61,978 nucleotides of DNA from assembly GCF_022234545.1 (NCBI RefSeq), contig NZ_JAIEUI010000032.1, positions 1-61,978 of the forward strand, written 5' to 3'. The notes beneath the pieces were generated by a model. It did not search any database and had not been told where the DNA came from. It worked only from the letters and a program-made list of their open reading frames with translations. The translations under genes were made by a program, and so were the position numbers. Of the stretch, positions 25,629-33,803 are shown one piece after another. Numbering within the stretch: position 1 is the stretch's first letter; every line of letters begins with the position of its first letter. This stretch comes from Paenibacillus piscarius. GTDB taxonomy: Bacteria > Bacillota > Bacilli > Paenibacillales > Paenibacillaceae.

Positions 25629-26126
25629 TTATACGCGCTTGGCCCCACGGCCGCCGCGCTTTCCTTCTGTGTTCTTCTTGATCGAAGACATCCGTTCTTC
25701 GCTGTCTTTCAGGAAGCGTGACATTTTATCCTCGAATGAAGGCTTACCGGCTGCAGGCTTGAATGGACGCCCACCCCGTTCACGATTGAATCCACCGCCG
25801 CCTCCGCCGCTGCCACCACCGCCGAAACGGTCTCCACCGCTTGGACGTTCAGGTCTTGGAGCTCTGGGGGGACGTACTTCCGATGCCGGCTTATCAACGG
25901 CTTGCTTGATGGAAAGTCCGATTTTGCCGTCCTTGTCAACATTGATCACCTTGACGGTTACGACATCCGCAATCTTCAAATGATCGTTAACATCCTTGAC
26001 GTAATTATCGGCGATTTCCGAGATGTGAACGAGACCTGTGACACCTCCTGACAGATCCACAAATGCTCCGAAATGCGTGATGCCTGTCACCTTGCCCTCT
26101 AACTTGGTGCCCACTTCAATTGCCAT
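25629..26126 (-). CDS. yabR: S1-domain RNA-binding protein (YabR-like)
   Basis: A 165-aa protein with one N-terminal S1 domain (residues about 1-75: GTKLEGKVTGITHFGAFVDL, GLVHISEIAD, GKIGLSIKQ). A basic, glycine- and arginine-rich tail follows (a 10-residue glycine stretch near 105 and RGGR motifs), typical of nonspecific RNA contacts. Likely cytoplasmic and ribosome- or mRNA-associated; the precise role is unknown. It follows divIC, as in B. subtilis. Confidence 0.88.
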   Translation of the reverse strand: MAIEVGTKLEGKVTGITHFGAFVDLSGGVTGLVHISEIADNYVKDVNDHLKIADVVTVKVINVDKDGKIGLSIKQAVDKPASEVRPPRAPRPERPSGGDRFGGGGSGGGGGGFNRERGGRPFKPAAGKPSFEDKMSRFLKDSEERMSSIKKNTEGKRGGRGAKRV

Positions 26127-26251
26127 AGAATAAAATGATCCTCCCTTAAAAATATACAGACGAATATAATGACTATCCTGTCTGCGGTGATTTGATTATA
26201 CAGGAAAGAACAAAGCAAGGCAACAGAGCAGAAGCCTCTTTTCGCCTGCTT

Positions 26252-26587
26252 TTATTGCCCGGATGGCTCTGTACGGATAGGCAGTTCACCTGCAGGATAC
26301 ATATTGTACCATTTGCGCGCCAATTGTCCGACATACTCATCATTGTTCAGTCGCTGGACTTCGTATTTGAGCTGATTCAGTGAGGCTGTCACACTGTCGT
26401 TGGCCTCTTGCTTACGGGCGAGCTGTGCGCTCTTGTCGGCAATCGCTGCACTCTGGGCAAAGAAGGTGTAGCCGGCCCAGCCGAAGAATACGGCCATCAC
26501 AAAAATCCATATAAACCTTCTTCGCTTCGCGCCTGCGGCCGAAGCATTCTGGTTACTCTTCTTCTCTTCCGCAGCGAATCTGTTCAT
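26252..26587 (-). CDS. divIC: septum formation initiator DivIC (FtsB family)
   Basis: Bitopic division protein partnering FtsL/DivIB at the septum. The 111-aa protein has a basic cytoplasmic N-terminus, one membrane segment (about 24-44), an extracytoplasmic coiled coil (about 45-85) and the family's C-terminal segment ending DEYVGQLARKWYNMYPAGE. It follows yabQ by 29 bases. Confidence 0.93.
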   Translation of the reverse strand: MNRFAAEEKKSNQNASAAGAKRRRFIWIFVMAVFFGWAGYTFFAQSAAIADKSAQLARKQEANDSVTASLNQLKYEVQRLNNDEYVGQLARKWYNMYPAGELPIRTEPSGQ

Positions 26588-26616
26588 TCAGCATACCCCC
26601 AATTCCCAGTTCATGG

Positions 26617-27180
26617 TCAGCGATGCCGCCGCCTTGAGATCCATTCAGTGATCCGCCTGATCCGCCCGCTATGTGCGAACCGGGACAGATGCGGAGACAC
26701 CCACCTTACAGGAAGTACCCAGATTGGCTTGGTTAGACGCAGCAGCAGCTTAAAAATATACAGAAGGACCCGGCCGAGCAGCAGCAGCGTCCCCTTAATG
26801 ACACGCCACAGCCAGAGAACCGGCCCGCCCACCGCGATCTTGATAAACCGCCACAGCAGCCTGCACATGTACTGTACTGACTGAATTAACATTACCACAA
26901 ATCGCCGTACGGGAATACTGAAGATCAAAAAATAGATCCATACACCTAGAAAGAGGCCAAGAACGACATAAAACCTCAATTGTCCCTGATTTCCGGCATA
27001 CAGCAGGCGGAAGACAAGCAGGGCCGACGCTACCCAGTACAGCAGATCCAGCAGCGCATTCAGCCATTTGGGGAAGCCGAGCTTCAGCGACAGCACCCGG
27101 TAGCTGTCATAGGCCAGACCCATGGCAATGCCGGCCAGCAGCATGTAGATCAGGGTGATCCATTGGACTGCGGGATTCAT
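26617..27180 (-). CDS. yabQ: spore cortex biosynthesis protein YabQ
   Basis: Polytopic membrane protein required for spore cortex formation. The 187-aa sequence has four predicted membrane segments in the first 110 residues (family motif MGLAYDSYRVLSL near residue 20) and a long hydrophobic and basic C-terminal half that may lie along the membrane. It overlaps yabP by 4 bp. Confidence 0.92.
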   Translation of the reverse strand: MNPAVQWITLIYMLLAGIAMGLAYDSYRVLSLKLGFPKWLNALLDLLYWVASALLVFRLLYAGNQGQLRFYVVLGLFLGVWIYFLIFSIPVRRFVVMLIQSVQYMCRLLWRFIKIAVGGPVLWLWRVIKGTLLLLGRVLLYIFKLLLRLTKPIWVLPVRWVSPHLSRFAHSGRIRRITEWISRRRHR

Positions 27181-27461
27181 TTGAAGAGCTTGCGGAGAAT
27201 CCCTTTATTTTTACCTTGCGCACCGGGGTCCAGATAAATCAGGGAATGTACATTGCCCTCAAGGGACAACAGCCCATTCTCCAGATTCAGATTCTTGATA
27301 TGTAAATTCGTCCCCCGGATGGTCAGTTGGCCGAGTTCTGTACGAAGCAGAAACTCCTCACTGTCAAAGCTCTCCACATTCTGCACACCTGTCAGCTCAA
27401 CCTGCTTACGGCTGCGCATATGAAGATCATGCTGTTTGATTCCTTTGGCTGGCTCGATCAT
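27177..27461 (-). CDS. yabP: sporulation protein YabP
   Basis: A 94-aa soluble protein of the YabP/YqfC family, with MRSRKQVELTGVQNVESFDSEEFLLRT and GTNLHIKNLNLENGLLSLEG typical of that beta-rich fold. In B. subtilis it works with YabQ in cortex formation under sigma-E. An intrinsic terminator upstream separates it from rqcP, so yabP-yabQ need their own promoter. CATAGATT about 20 bases before the Shine-Dalgarno sequence resembles a sigma-E -10, but I see no convincing -35. Confidence 0.92.
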   Translation of the reverse strand: MIEPAKGIKQHDLHMRSRKQVELTGVQNVESFDSEEFLLRTELGQLTIRGTNLHIKNLNLENGLLSLEGNVHSLIYLDPGAQGKNKGILRKLFK

Positions 27462-27540
27462 AGCATGTACCCCTCCTTCTTGCTTCTAATCTATGAGGGA
27501 GGGACAGGGGTTAGAACAGGCCGTCCAATTTCTTATACTA

Positions 27541-27592
27541 AAAAAAGAGGCCTCCCGGACAGCCGTCTTACGGCTGCCTGGAGTACCTCTTC
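27541..27592 (-). terminator. rqcP terminator
   Basis: The minus strand has a long stem with core CAGCCGTAAGACGGCTG extended outward by CTCC/GGAG and GAGG/CCTC, followed by seven T. Confidence 0.88.
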
Positions 27593-27621
27593 GATGCAAA
27601 CTGGATAACCCGTGCTTCGGT

Positions 27622-27900
27622 CTACCAGTCAAGCCCGGTGCTCTTGGCCACCGGTTCTTCACGGAGCAGCGTGTACATTCCGGCGGCTTCGTCCTTGCGG
27701 GTCGTCTCCACCAGCTTCTCCACCTTGACGGTGACCAGCTTCTGGCCGAACTGCACCGTGATCTCGTCACCGATCTTCACAGTGCTGCTCGGTTTGGATT
27801 CGCGCCCGTTGATCAGCACCCGGCCCTGTTCGGACACATCCTTGGCCACCGTGCGGCGCTTGATCAGCCGGGACACCTTCAGGAACTTGTCCAGACGCAT
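27622..27900 (-). CDS. rqcP: S4-domain protein RqcP (ribosome-associated quality control)
   Basis: A 92-aa S4 RNA-binding protein: MRLDKFLKVSRLIKRRTVAKDVSEQGRVLINGR is the S4 core. It is the B. subtilis YabO/RqcP orthologue by position and sequence, where it works with RqcH on obstructed 50S subunits to add alanine tails. Its ATG shares a base with the hup stop codon. Confidence 0.92.
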   Translation of the reverse strand: MRLDKFLKVSRLIKRRTVAKDVSEQGRVLINGRESKPSSTVKIGDEITVQFGQKLVTVKVEKLVETTRKDEAAGMYTLLREEPVAKSTGLDW

Positions 27901-28172
27901 TAGTTAACGGCTTCTTTGAGCTTGTTGCCTGCCTTGAAGGCCGGCACAGTGGATTCCGGAATTTCAATAGGTGTGCCCGATTGCGGGTTGCGGCCGGTAC
28001 GGCCGGAACGCTTGCGTGTTTCGAAGGTGCCGAAGCCGATCAGCTGAACTTTGTCGCCGCTGGCAAGAGCTTCAGTAATTTCACCCAGTACTCCGTTGAT
28101 TACAGCTTCTACATCTTTTTTGGCCAATCCGCTTTTTTCGGAAATGTTGTTTACCAGATCTGTTTTGTTCAT
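27900..28172 (-). CDS. hup: HU-type DNA-binding protein
   Basis: Histone-like protein that bends and compacts DNA. The 90-aa sequence is canonical: MNKTDLVNNISEKSGLAKKDVEAVINGVL helices, GFGTFETRKRSGRTGRNPQSG arm and a C-terminal helix. AGGAGG precedes the start. A 285-bp leader region upstream (28173-28457) holds no gene I can recognise. In B. subtilis the main HU gene lies elsewhere, so its place between mazG and rqcP is a lineage feature; other HU copies may exist. Confidence 0.95.
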   Translation of the reverse strand: MNKTDLVNNISEKSGLAKKDVEAVINGVLGEITEALASGDKVQLIGFGTFETRKRSGRTGRNPQSGTPIEIPESTVPAFKAGNKLKEAVN

Positions 28173-28457
28173 AATTTGAAGTTCCTCCTAGGATACAAAA
28201 AATAAATGAAATTCAGGTTTGCCGCGAAATATTTGCCGCAAATCGTCATTTCGTCTTTATGATATTCTTGCTTCTGCCCGCAATTCCTGCCGCGATCCGC
28301 CGTTTTTTTTGAAAAAGGTACATCCTGCGTAAGATATAGCAGCCGCCAGGGCACTCTAACATTATAAACCTCTCTCTTAATTTCCAATCAGCGAGGTCAG
28401 AGATTCCGGCTACATTCACAGCATTGCCGTAAATGTGCTGCCTTATACTCTTCTAAT

Positions 28458-29957
28458 CTATTGTTTTCGCTCGCCGGCCTTGGCCTCCTGCCAAAGGGTC
28501 TCCATCTCCTCCAGGCTGCTGTCCTGCACCCGGGTGCCCTTCTCAAGCAGACGCTGCTCAATATACTGGAAGCGGGATACAAACTTGCGGTTGGTGCGGG
28601 TCAGCGCCTCTTCCGGATCGGCATCGATGAAGCGCGCCAGGTTGGTGGCGGCGAACAGCAGATCCCCCAGCTCCAGCATCTGCTCCTCGGGAGTCTGCCC
28701 CGTTTCAATTGCTTCCTGCAGCTCGTCCACTTCCTCACGGATTTTGGCCAGCACCTCACCGGCGTTCTCCCAATCGAAGCCGACCTTGGAGGCCTTCTTC
28801 TGCAGCTTGTACGCCTTCATCAGCGCAGGCAGGTCACGCGGCACTCCACTGAGCGCAGATTGGGCCTCCGGCTTCACGCCCTTCCGGCGCTTCTCCTCAG
28901 CCTTCATGCCTTCCCAGTTCTGCAGCGCCTCCTCGGCATTCCCGGCCGCCTGATCGCCGAACACATGCGGATGGCGGAAGATCAGCTTCTCATTCAGCCC
29001 CTCGATGACATCATAGACGCTGAAGGTCCCCAGCTCCTCCTCCATCTGGGAGTGGAGCATTATCTGGAGCAGCAGGTCGCCCAGCTCCTCCTTCATATGA
29101 TCCGGATCATCCTCATCAATGGTCTCCAGCACCTCATATGTCTCTTCGATCAGGTTCTTGCGCAGGGATTCATGCGTCTGCTCACGGTCCCAGGGGCAGC
29201 CCTCCGGGCTGCGAAGAACCTGAACAATCTCATGCAGCCGGGCAAAAGACCGCTTGCGGACCTCATCGGCCCGGTTCAGCGGCACATAGACCAGCGACAG
29301 GTTGCCGTAGCCGTCCAGCCGGTCCAGCTCATAGAGCGGCACGCGCAGAATCTGCTCCTCCCCCTCTACACCAAGCGCATGGCCTACAATGACCTCATAC
29401 TCGGGCGGATAAATCTCCATCAGACACAGCTTGGTCTCAGAGGCGGTGAAGCTGTCATAGACCTGGCCAATCAGGGTATGCAGCTCCGGGTGCAGCTGGG
29501 CGCTGCTCATGCCGGAGGCATCCAGCAGCTGGAACCCTTCAATCGGATCAAAGCCAAGGCGCACAAACGCCTCATCCAGGAAGCTCTCCCCGCCAAGAAT
29601 CGTCAGCGGGATGCCCGCCCCGGGGCAGCGCTCGCGCAGCAGGGACACTGCCGACTCAGCCACCATGGGATGACCCGGCACCGCGTAGACGATCTCTGTG
29701 CCGTCCGGAGCCCCTGCTGCCTTCTCTATCAGCGCAGCGGTAATGGCTTCATAGACCTCCGGGAAGGAGGCGAACGATTCATACAGCCCGTCGAAGGACG
29801 CTGCGGCAATCTCCAGCTCTGCCAGGGCGGCCATGACGGGATGCTCAGCGGTCCGCACGTATACAGCGGAGGCCGCCTTCAATTTCTTGATAATGCCGAG
29901 CGTGAGCCGGTCCGGGTTCCCGGAGCCCAGGCCGACCACGGTTAATGTTGCACTCAT
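28458..29957 (-). CDS. mazG: tetrapyrrole methylase / MazG nucleotide pyrophosphohydrolase fusion (YabN)
   Basis: A 499-aa two-domain protein. Residues 1 to about 230 form a SAM-dependent tetrapyrrole-methylase fold (TVVGLGSGNPDRLTLG, YAVPGHPMVAESA). Residues about 250 to the end are MazG, with LRSPEGCPWDREQTHESLRKNLIEETYEVLE, the metal-binding EELGDLLLQ helix, and a second MazG half with ELGDLLFAATNLAR. MazG hydrolyses non-canonical NTPs; the role of the methylase domain is unclear. The start is ATG 29957, with AAGGAG 11 bases upstream; the GTG at 29969 sits on that sequence. Confidence 0.93.
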   Translation of the reverse strand: MSATLTVVGLGSGNPDRLTLGIIKKLKAASAVYVRTAEHPVMAALAELEIAAASFDGLYESFASFPEVYEAITAALIEKAAGAPDGTEIVYAVPGHPMVAESAVSLLRERCPGAGIPLTILGGESFLDEAFVRLGFDPIEGFQLLDASGMSSAQLHPELHTLIGQVYDSFTASETKLCLMEIYPPEYEVIVGHALGVEGEEQILRVPLYELDRLDGYGNLSLVYVPLNRADEVRKRSFARLHEIVQVLRSPEGCPWDREQTHESLRKNLIEETYEVLETIDEDDPDHMKEELGDLLLQIMLHSQMEEELGTFSVYDVIEGLNEKLIFRHPHVFGDQAAGNAEEALQNWEGMKAEEKRRKGVKPEAQSALSGVPRDLPALMKAYKLQKKASKVGFDWENAGEVLAKIREEVDELQEAIETGQTPEEQMLELGDLLFAATNLARFIDADPEEALTRTNRKFVSRFQYIEQRLLEKGTRVQDSSLEEMETLWQEAKAGERKQ

Positions 29958-30029
29958 GCTAGGGTCCACTCCTTCCAGGCAGCCGCCTGCTGTACTCCGG
30001 GCGGCTGCGCTATGTATTATTCACGCGCC

Positions 30030-31688
30030 TTAAGGGAACAGGCGCAGCTTCTTCAGCTTGTCCGCCAGGCGGGGCCCGAAGCCCGGCAGCTGGCGCAGCT
30101 CACGCTCGCTGAGCAGCCGCAGCGCCACGGCGCCGAGCGCGAAGACCAGGACGCCTGCGAGCACGCCGAGCAGGCTCTGCGCCAGCGCCGCGGCCCGCCC
30201 GCCGCCGAAGCCGGCGGCGTCTGCCGCCCGGCCTGCGCCGAGGCTCACGGCGGCGGCCGCAAGCCCCAGGCCCGCGAGCAGCGCCGCGGGCTTCAGCAGG
30301 GCATCTGCGGCACGCAGCCGCAGATAGCCCTGGCGGCGGAGCAGCAGCACGTTCAGCGCTGCTGCGAACAGATGGGCGGCCACGCCGGCGATGGCCGCCC
30401 CGGTAATGCCCTGCTGCGGGACCAGCAGCAGGTTGAGGGCCGCCTTCAGCACAGCGGCGGCCAATAGAGCCAGCGCCGGCGCACGCACGGCGCCCAGGCC
30501 TTGCAGCAGCGCGGCGGAGATGATGCTGACCGTGCCGCCTGCGGCGGTGAAGGCCAGCCAGGCCATCGCGCCGCTGCCGGCGGCGTCCCCGTACAGAGCC
30601 GTGTTCACCGGCTCTGCCAGCACGGCCAGGCCGACGGATGCGGCTAAGCCCAGGAGCCAGAACCAGCGCAGCGACAGTGTGATGCGCGTGCGGATCAGTG
30701 CCTCATCGCCCTTGTATTTCGCTTCGGCCAGAGCGGGAATGAATACCACCGACAGCGAGGTCGCCAGCATCGTGACAATCTGCACGAGCGGCAGGCCGCG
30801 GTTGTAGATGCCGAACTGCGCCATCGCCGCCGTCCCGCTGTGGCCGCTTCCCGCCAGCAGGCGGGGAACCGTGAACACATCCACCAGGCCGATCAGCGGA
30901 ACGGCCAGCGCTCCGAGCATGACCGGCAGCCCGTAGGCCAGAAGCTGGCGGGCAGGGACACCCTGCCCTCTGCAGGCGGCTGCCGGAGCAGCAGCGGGCT
31001 TCAGCGGTGATTCCGTCCATCCGGCCGGCAGGCTCCGGCGGCGGTGCCGGCGCCAATACAGCAGCATCACGCCAAGGCCCGCCAGCCCCCCGCCGGCCGG
31101 TCCAAGCAGGGCTCCGGCGGCAATACCGGCCGCGTCCGCTCCGGCTGCCGTCAGATACAGCAGCAGCGCGATCATCACCGCTACGCGCACTGACTGCTCT
31201 ACAACCTGCGACACGGCGGTTGGCACCATGTTGTGCAATCCCTGGAAGTATCCGCGCAGCGCGGCCATCAGCGGCACTACCGCGAGCCCCCAGGCGCTGC
31301 TGCGCAGCGCGGGGATAATATGGGAGCTGCCGACCCACACTGCAATCAGCGGGGCCCCGGCATAGACCAGAACGCCAAGCACCAGTCCGCTGACCGCTGT
31401 AATCCCGGCTGATAACAGCAGCACCCGCCGTCCCTTCTGTTCATCCTGCGCTGCCGAGGCCTCGGCCACGAACCGGGAGATGGCGGCAGGCAGGCCCAGC
31501 ATCGCGACCGTGACGAGAATGGTGTAGAGCGGATAGACCGTATTATAGATGCCGAATGCAGCATCCCCCCCGAGATTCTGCAGCGGAATCTTCTGCAGGG
31601 TGCCGATCAGTTTGGAGAATATCGCTGCGGCGCTAAGAATGAATGCGCCTTGCAGCAGCTTCGAGCCTTGCGGATTCGATATCATCAT
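30030..31688 (-). CDS. yabM: MOP-family polysaccharide/lipid flippase (YabM / SpoVB-like)
   Basis: A 552-aa polytopic membrane protein with about 14 hydrophobic segments and the family's N-terminal GAFILSAAAIFSKLIGTLQKIPLQNLGG. It belongs to the MATE/MOP group with SpoVB and MurJ-like lipid II flippases, and sits where yabM sits in B. subtilis, between spoVT and mazG. A peptidoglycan-precursor substrate is inferred. The 3' two-thirds of the gene are unusually GC-rich and alanine/glycine-rich compared with neighbours. Start ATG 31688 or 31685. Confidence 0.88.
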   Translation of the reverse strand: MMISNPQGSKLLQGAFILSAAAIFSKLIGTLQKIPLQNLGGDAAFGIYNTVYPLYTILVTVAMLGLPAAISRFVAEASAAQDEQKGRRVLLLSAGITAVSGLVLGVLVYAGAPLIAVWVGSSHIIPALRSSAWGLAVVPLMAALRGYFQGLHNMVPTAVSQVVEQSVRVAVMIALLLYLTAAGADAAGIAAGALLGPAGGGLAGLGVMLLYWRRHRRRSLPAGWTESPLKPAAAPAAACRGQGVPARQLLAYGLPVMLGALAVPLIGLVDVFTVPRLLAGSGHSGTAAMAQFGIYNRGLPLVQIVTMLATSLSVVFIPALAEAKYKGDEALIRTRITLSLRWFWLLGLAASVGLAVLAEPVNTALYGDAAGSGAMAWLAFTAAGGTVSIISAALLQGLGAVRAPALALLAAAVLKAALNLLLVPQQGITGAAIAGVAAHLFAAALNVLLLRRQGYLRLRAADALLKPAALLAGLGLAAAAVSLGAGRAADAAGFGGGRAAALAQSLLGVLAGVLVFALGAVALRLLSERELRQLPGFGPRLADKLKKLRLFP

Positions 31689-31728
31689 ATACCTGCTTTT
31701 GAATAGTCTGAATAGAATGAATTTCTAT

Positions 31729-31757
31729 ATTATAACTGATCTTAGCCTGTAAGTGAA
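31729..31757 (-). promoter_or_regulatory. yabM promoter
   Basis: The minus strand carries TTCACT at 31752-31757, a 17-base spacer and TATAAT at 31729-31734. Confidence 0.55.
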
Positions 31758-31780
31758 AACACCCCCGGCCGCAACAAACC

Positions 31781-31826
31781 CCGTCTTCCCTTTAGACTAG
31801 CCTTAGCCCAAAGGAAAAACGGGGTT
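31781..31826 (-). terminator. spoVT terminator
   Basis: The minus strand has a long stem, CCCCGTTTTTCCTTT with AAAGGGAAGACGGGG, followed by TTTGTT, shortly after the spoVT stop. Confidence 0.65.
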
Positions 31827-31846
31827 ATATGTGAATACACTTGCTA

Positions 31847-32389
31847 TTATTGCTCCATCTGCTTGCCCAGGAAGGCAGCAGCCGTCTCCGCCATCTTAAC
31901 TTCCATCTGTGCCATTTTAACCGAATCATCCTTGTTCAGCAGCACTACGCAGCCGATGGGATCACCGCCGGAGATAATAGGGGCCGCCACATAACTCGAT
32001 AACAGCTCCGAGTGGTCTTTGCTGATGTCGTAGCTGCCGCCGTTGGTCTCAAGGACCGTCTTACGGTTCTCCATCACCTTCTCCAGCAGCATCCCCACCT
32101 GTTTATCCAGATAGTCCTTCTTGGAGCCGCCGGCGAGCGCGATGAAGCTGTCCCGGTCCGTAATCATCGTAATATGGCCTGTCCCTTCATACAGCGACTC
32201 CGCATATTCCTTGGCGAAATCACCTAATTCACCGATCGGTGAATATTTCTTCAGAATCACCTCGCCGTCACGGTCAACGAAAATTTCCAGAGGATCTCCT
32301 TCGCGAATCCTTAATGTACGTCTAATTTCTTTGGGGATAACAACCCGTCCGAGGTCATCAATACGGCGAACAATACCAGTAGCTTTCAT
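31847..32389 (-). CDS. spoVT: stage V sporulation protein T, forespore transcription regulator
   Basis: AbrB-family regulator that modulates sigma-G genes in the forespore. The 180-aa protein has an N-terminal AbrB swapped-hairpin domain (MKATGIVRRIDDLGRVVIPKEIRRTLRIREGDPLEIF, 1-50) and a C-terminal GAF-like domain (about 60-178). It is twice the size of the second AbrB-family gene at 51.6 kb. A sigma-G-like promoter lies upstream. Confidence 0.96.
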   Translation of the reverse strand: MKATGIVRRIDDLGRVVIPKEIRRTLRIREGDPLEIFVDRDGEVILKKYSPIGELGDFAKEYAESLYEGTGHITMITDRDSFIALAGGSKKDYLDKQVGMLLEKVMENRKTVLETNGGSYDISKDHSELLSSYVAAPIISGGDPIGCVVLLNKDDSVKMAQMEVKMAETAAAFLGKQMEQ

Positions 32390-32483
32390 TTCACATGTTG
32401 CCCCGCTTTCTTAAGAAGTATGTTCCAACTACTGTCCATTAAGGGAATGGTTATTCCCAGTGATTTATCGTAATATCTGACCA

Positions 32484-32513
32484 TAGTATTCATCTCTTCC
32501 CAGTTCCTTATAC
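32484..32513 (-). promoter_or_regulatory. candidate sigma-G promoter for spoVT
   Basis: The minus strand carries GTATA at 32509-32513, an 18-base spacer and AATACTA at 32484-32490, one mismatch from the sigma-G -10 CATnhTA. It is about 95 bases before spoVT, which is sigma-G dependent in B. subtilis. Confidence 0.45.
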
Positions 32514-32622
32514 ATCCCCCAGCCTGCATATCATTGTTCAGGTCAAATTAGAACGCCATGGTCCGGCACCATTCCAGTTATGATCACAAATGGCCATTTC
32601 TATACTCCACTTCTTGCCAACG

Positions 32623-32688
32623 CCCCCACAATGTGGAGCTATAGCTTCGATGATGGCTCAGGTACTTTGCGCGGACCCCGAAACATAC
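32623..32688. repeat. 65-bp interspersed repeat, copy 1
   Basis: It shares its ends and internal blocks with 41279-41343: CCCCACA at one end, GGTACTTGCG-type centre and GGACCCCGAAACATAC at the other. It lies in the gene-free stretch 32390-32703 between spoVT and the terminator of the foldase gene. No coding potential is seen. Confidence 0.65.
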
Positions 32689-32703
32689 AAATTCTTATCA
32701 TTC

Positions 32704-32743
32704 AAAAAAAGCCGCCCGGATGCATACAGCATCCGGGCGGCTT
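32704..32743 (-). terminator. foldase gene terminator
   Basis: Perfect 15-bp stem (AAGCCGCCCGGATGC with its complement) followed by seven T on the minus strand. Confidence 0.95.
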
Positions 32744-32756
32744 GTCCATTCCAGTT

Positions 32757-33803
32757 CTATTTGGCTGCCTCGGTAGCAGCAGGTGCTTCTGTTGAGGCAG
32801 GTGCTTCTGTTGCGGCCGGCTCATCCTTGCCTGCAGCCGGCGCCTCGCTGGCGGGAGCAGAGCTCTTCGGCAGGTTAATTTTGATCTCCAGGCTGTCCAG
32901 ATCCTTCTCCAGGAAGTTCTCCAGGGCGGCGGAAGCAGCAGAATTCTTCACGGTCTGGAGCTGCTCCGGTGTCAGCGTGTCGAAGGTTGTATCCTTACGG
33001 GCTTCCACCTTGATGATGTGATACCCGAAGCTGCTCTTCACCGGATCACTGATCGTGTTCAGCGGCAGGGTCTGGGCCGCAGCCTTGAATTCTGCTACAT
33101 AATTTACCAGAGGCTTGTCCTTGTATTCGCCGCCCGTCTCCTTCGTAGCGGTATCATCGGAGTATTCCTTCACCACAGCGGCAAAGTCTGCCCCGCCGTC
33201 GAGCTTCGCCTTCACTTCCTGAGCCCGCTTCAGTGCATCGGCATCGGACCGCTCCTTGCCGGCGCTGTCCGTCAGGCCGATCAGCACATGGCGCAGGCTG
33301 GCCACAGTATAATCAGCCTTAGTGGCTTCATACTGCTTCTTCACCTGGTCATCCGTTACCTTAAGCAGCATGTCCTGATATACGGTAAGCACGCGCTGCA
33401 TATAGGTGCGCAGATCGGATTCGCTCAGATCCTGCTCCTTCAGCGCTTTCTTATAGTTATCGCCCAGCGTAGTCTTGATATTGGCAATCTGGGTATCCAC
33501 TTCCTTCTCGGCTGCCTTCTTCGCTTCGTCCTTAGCCTGTCCGGCTAAATATTCAAAGGCAACCTCCTGCTTCAGGATCGACTCCTTGAACATGTCGATC
33601 TCCAGGTACTGGGCCTGTTCGGGCGAGAGGAACTTCATCACACGTGTATCTACGTTGAATTCCTTCTCAGTAATGGTTCCGCCTTTATAGGTAGCAACCG
33701 CAGTATCGCTATTCTTGTTGCTGCAGGCAGCAAGCATGGAGAAGGACAGCGCTGCGGTCAGCGAGACCGCCAGTACCTTCCAGGATTTTTTATTTAACGA
33801 CAT
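32757..33803 (-). CDS. PrsA/SurA-like foldase lipoprotein (parvulin PPIase)
   Basis: A 348-aa exported lipoprotein: signal peptide with lipobox LAAC (cysteine at about 27), a helical SurA-N-like chaperone region (about 40-185) and a parvulin domain (about 190-290: LRHVLIGL, GGADFAAVVKEYSDDTATKETGGEY, and the KSSFGYHIIKVE end). The C-terminal 35 residues are an Ala/Pro/Glu low-complexity tail, probably spanning the wall. Expected to help secreted proteins fold on the outer membrane face. Its start overlaps the 3' end of mfd by 14 bp. B. subtilis has no prsA here, so this is a lineage-specific neighbour. Confidence 0.88.
   Translation of the reverse strand: MSLNKKSWKVLAVSLTAALSFSMLAACSNKNSDTAVATYKGGTITEKEFNVDTRVMKFLSPEQAQYLEIDMFKESILKQEVAFEYLAGQAKDEAKKAAEKEVDTQIANIKTTLGDNYKKALKEQDLSESDLRTYMQRVLTVYQDMLLKVTDDQVKKQYEATKADYTVASLRHVLIGLTDSAGKERSDADALKRAQEVKAKLDGGADFAAVVKEYSDDTATKETGGEYKDKPLVNYVAEFKAAAQTLPLNTISDPVKSSFGYHIIKVEARKDTTFDTLTPEQLQTVKNSAASAALENFLEKDLDSLEIKINLPKSSAPASEAPAAGKDEPAATEAPASTEAPAATEAAK

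Noticed and set aside
28461..29945. Long plus-strand frame of 494 codons opposite mazG
   Set aside because: It is the mirror of a confidently identified MazG fusion gene, has no recognisable motif and exists because of the codon bias of the real gene. The same applies to long frames opposite lysS, dusB, yabT and glmU.
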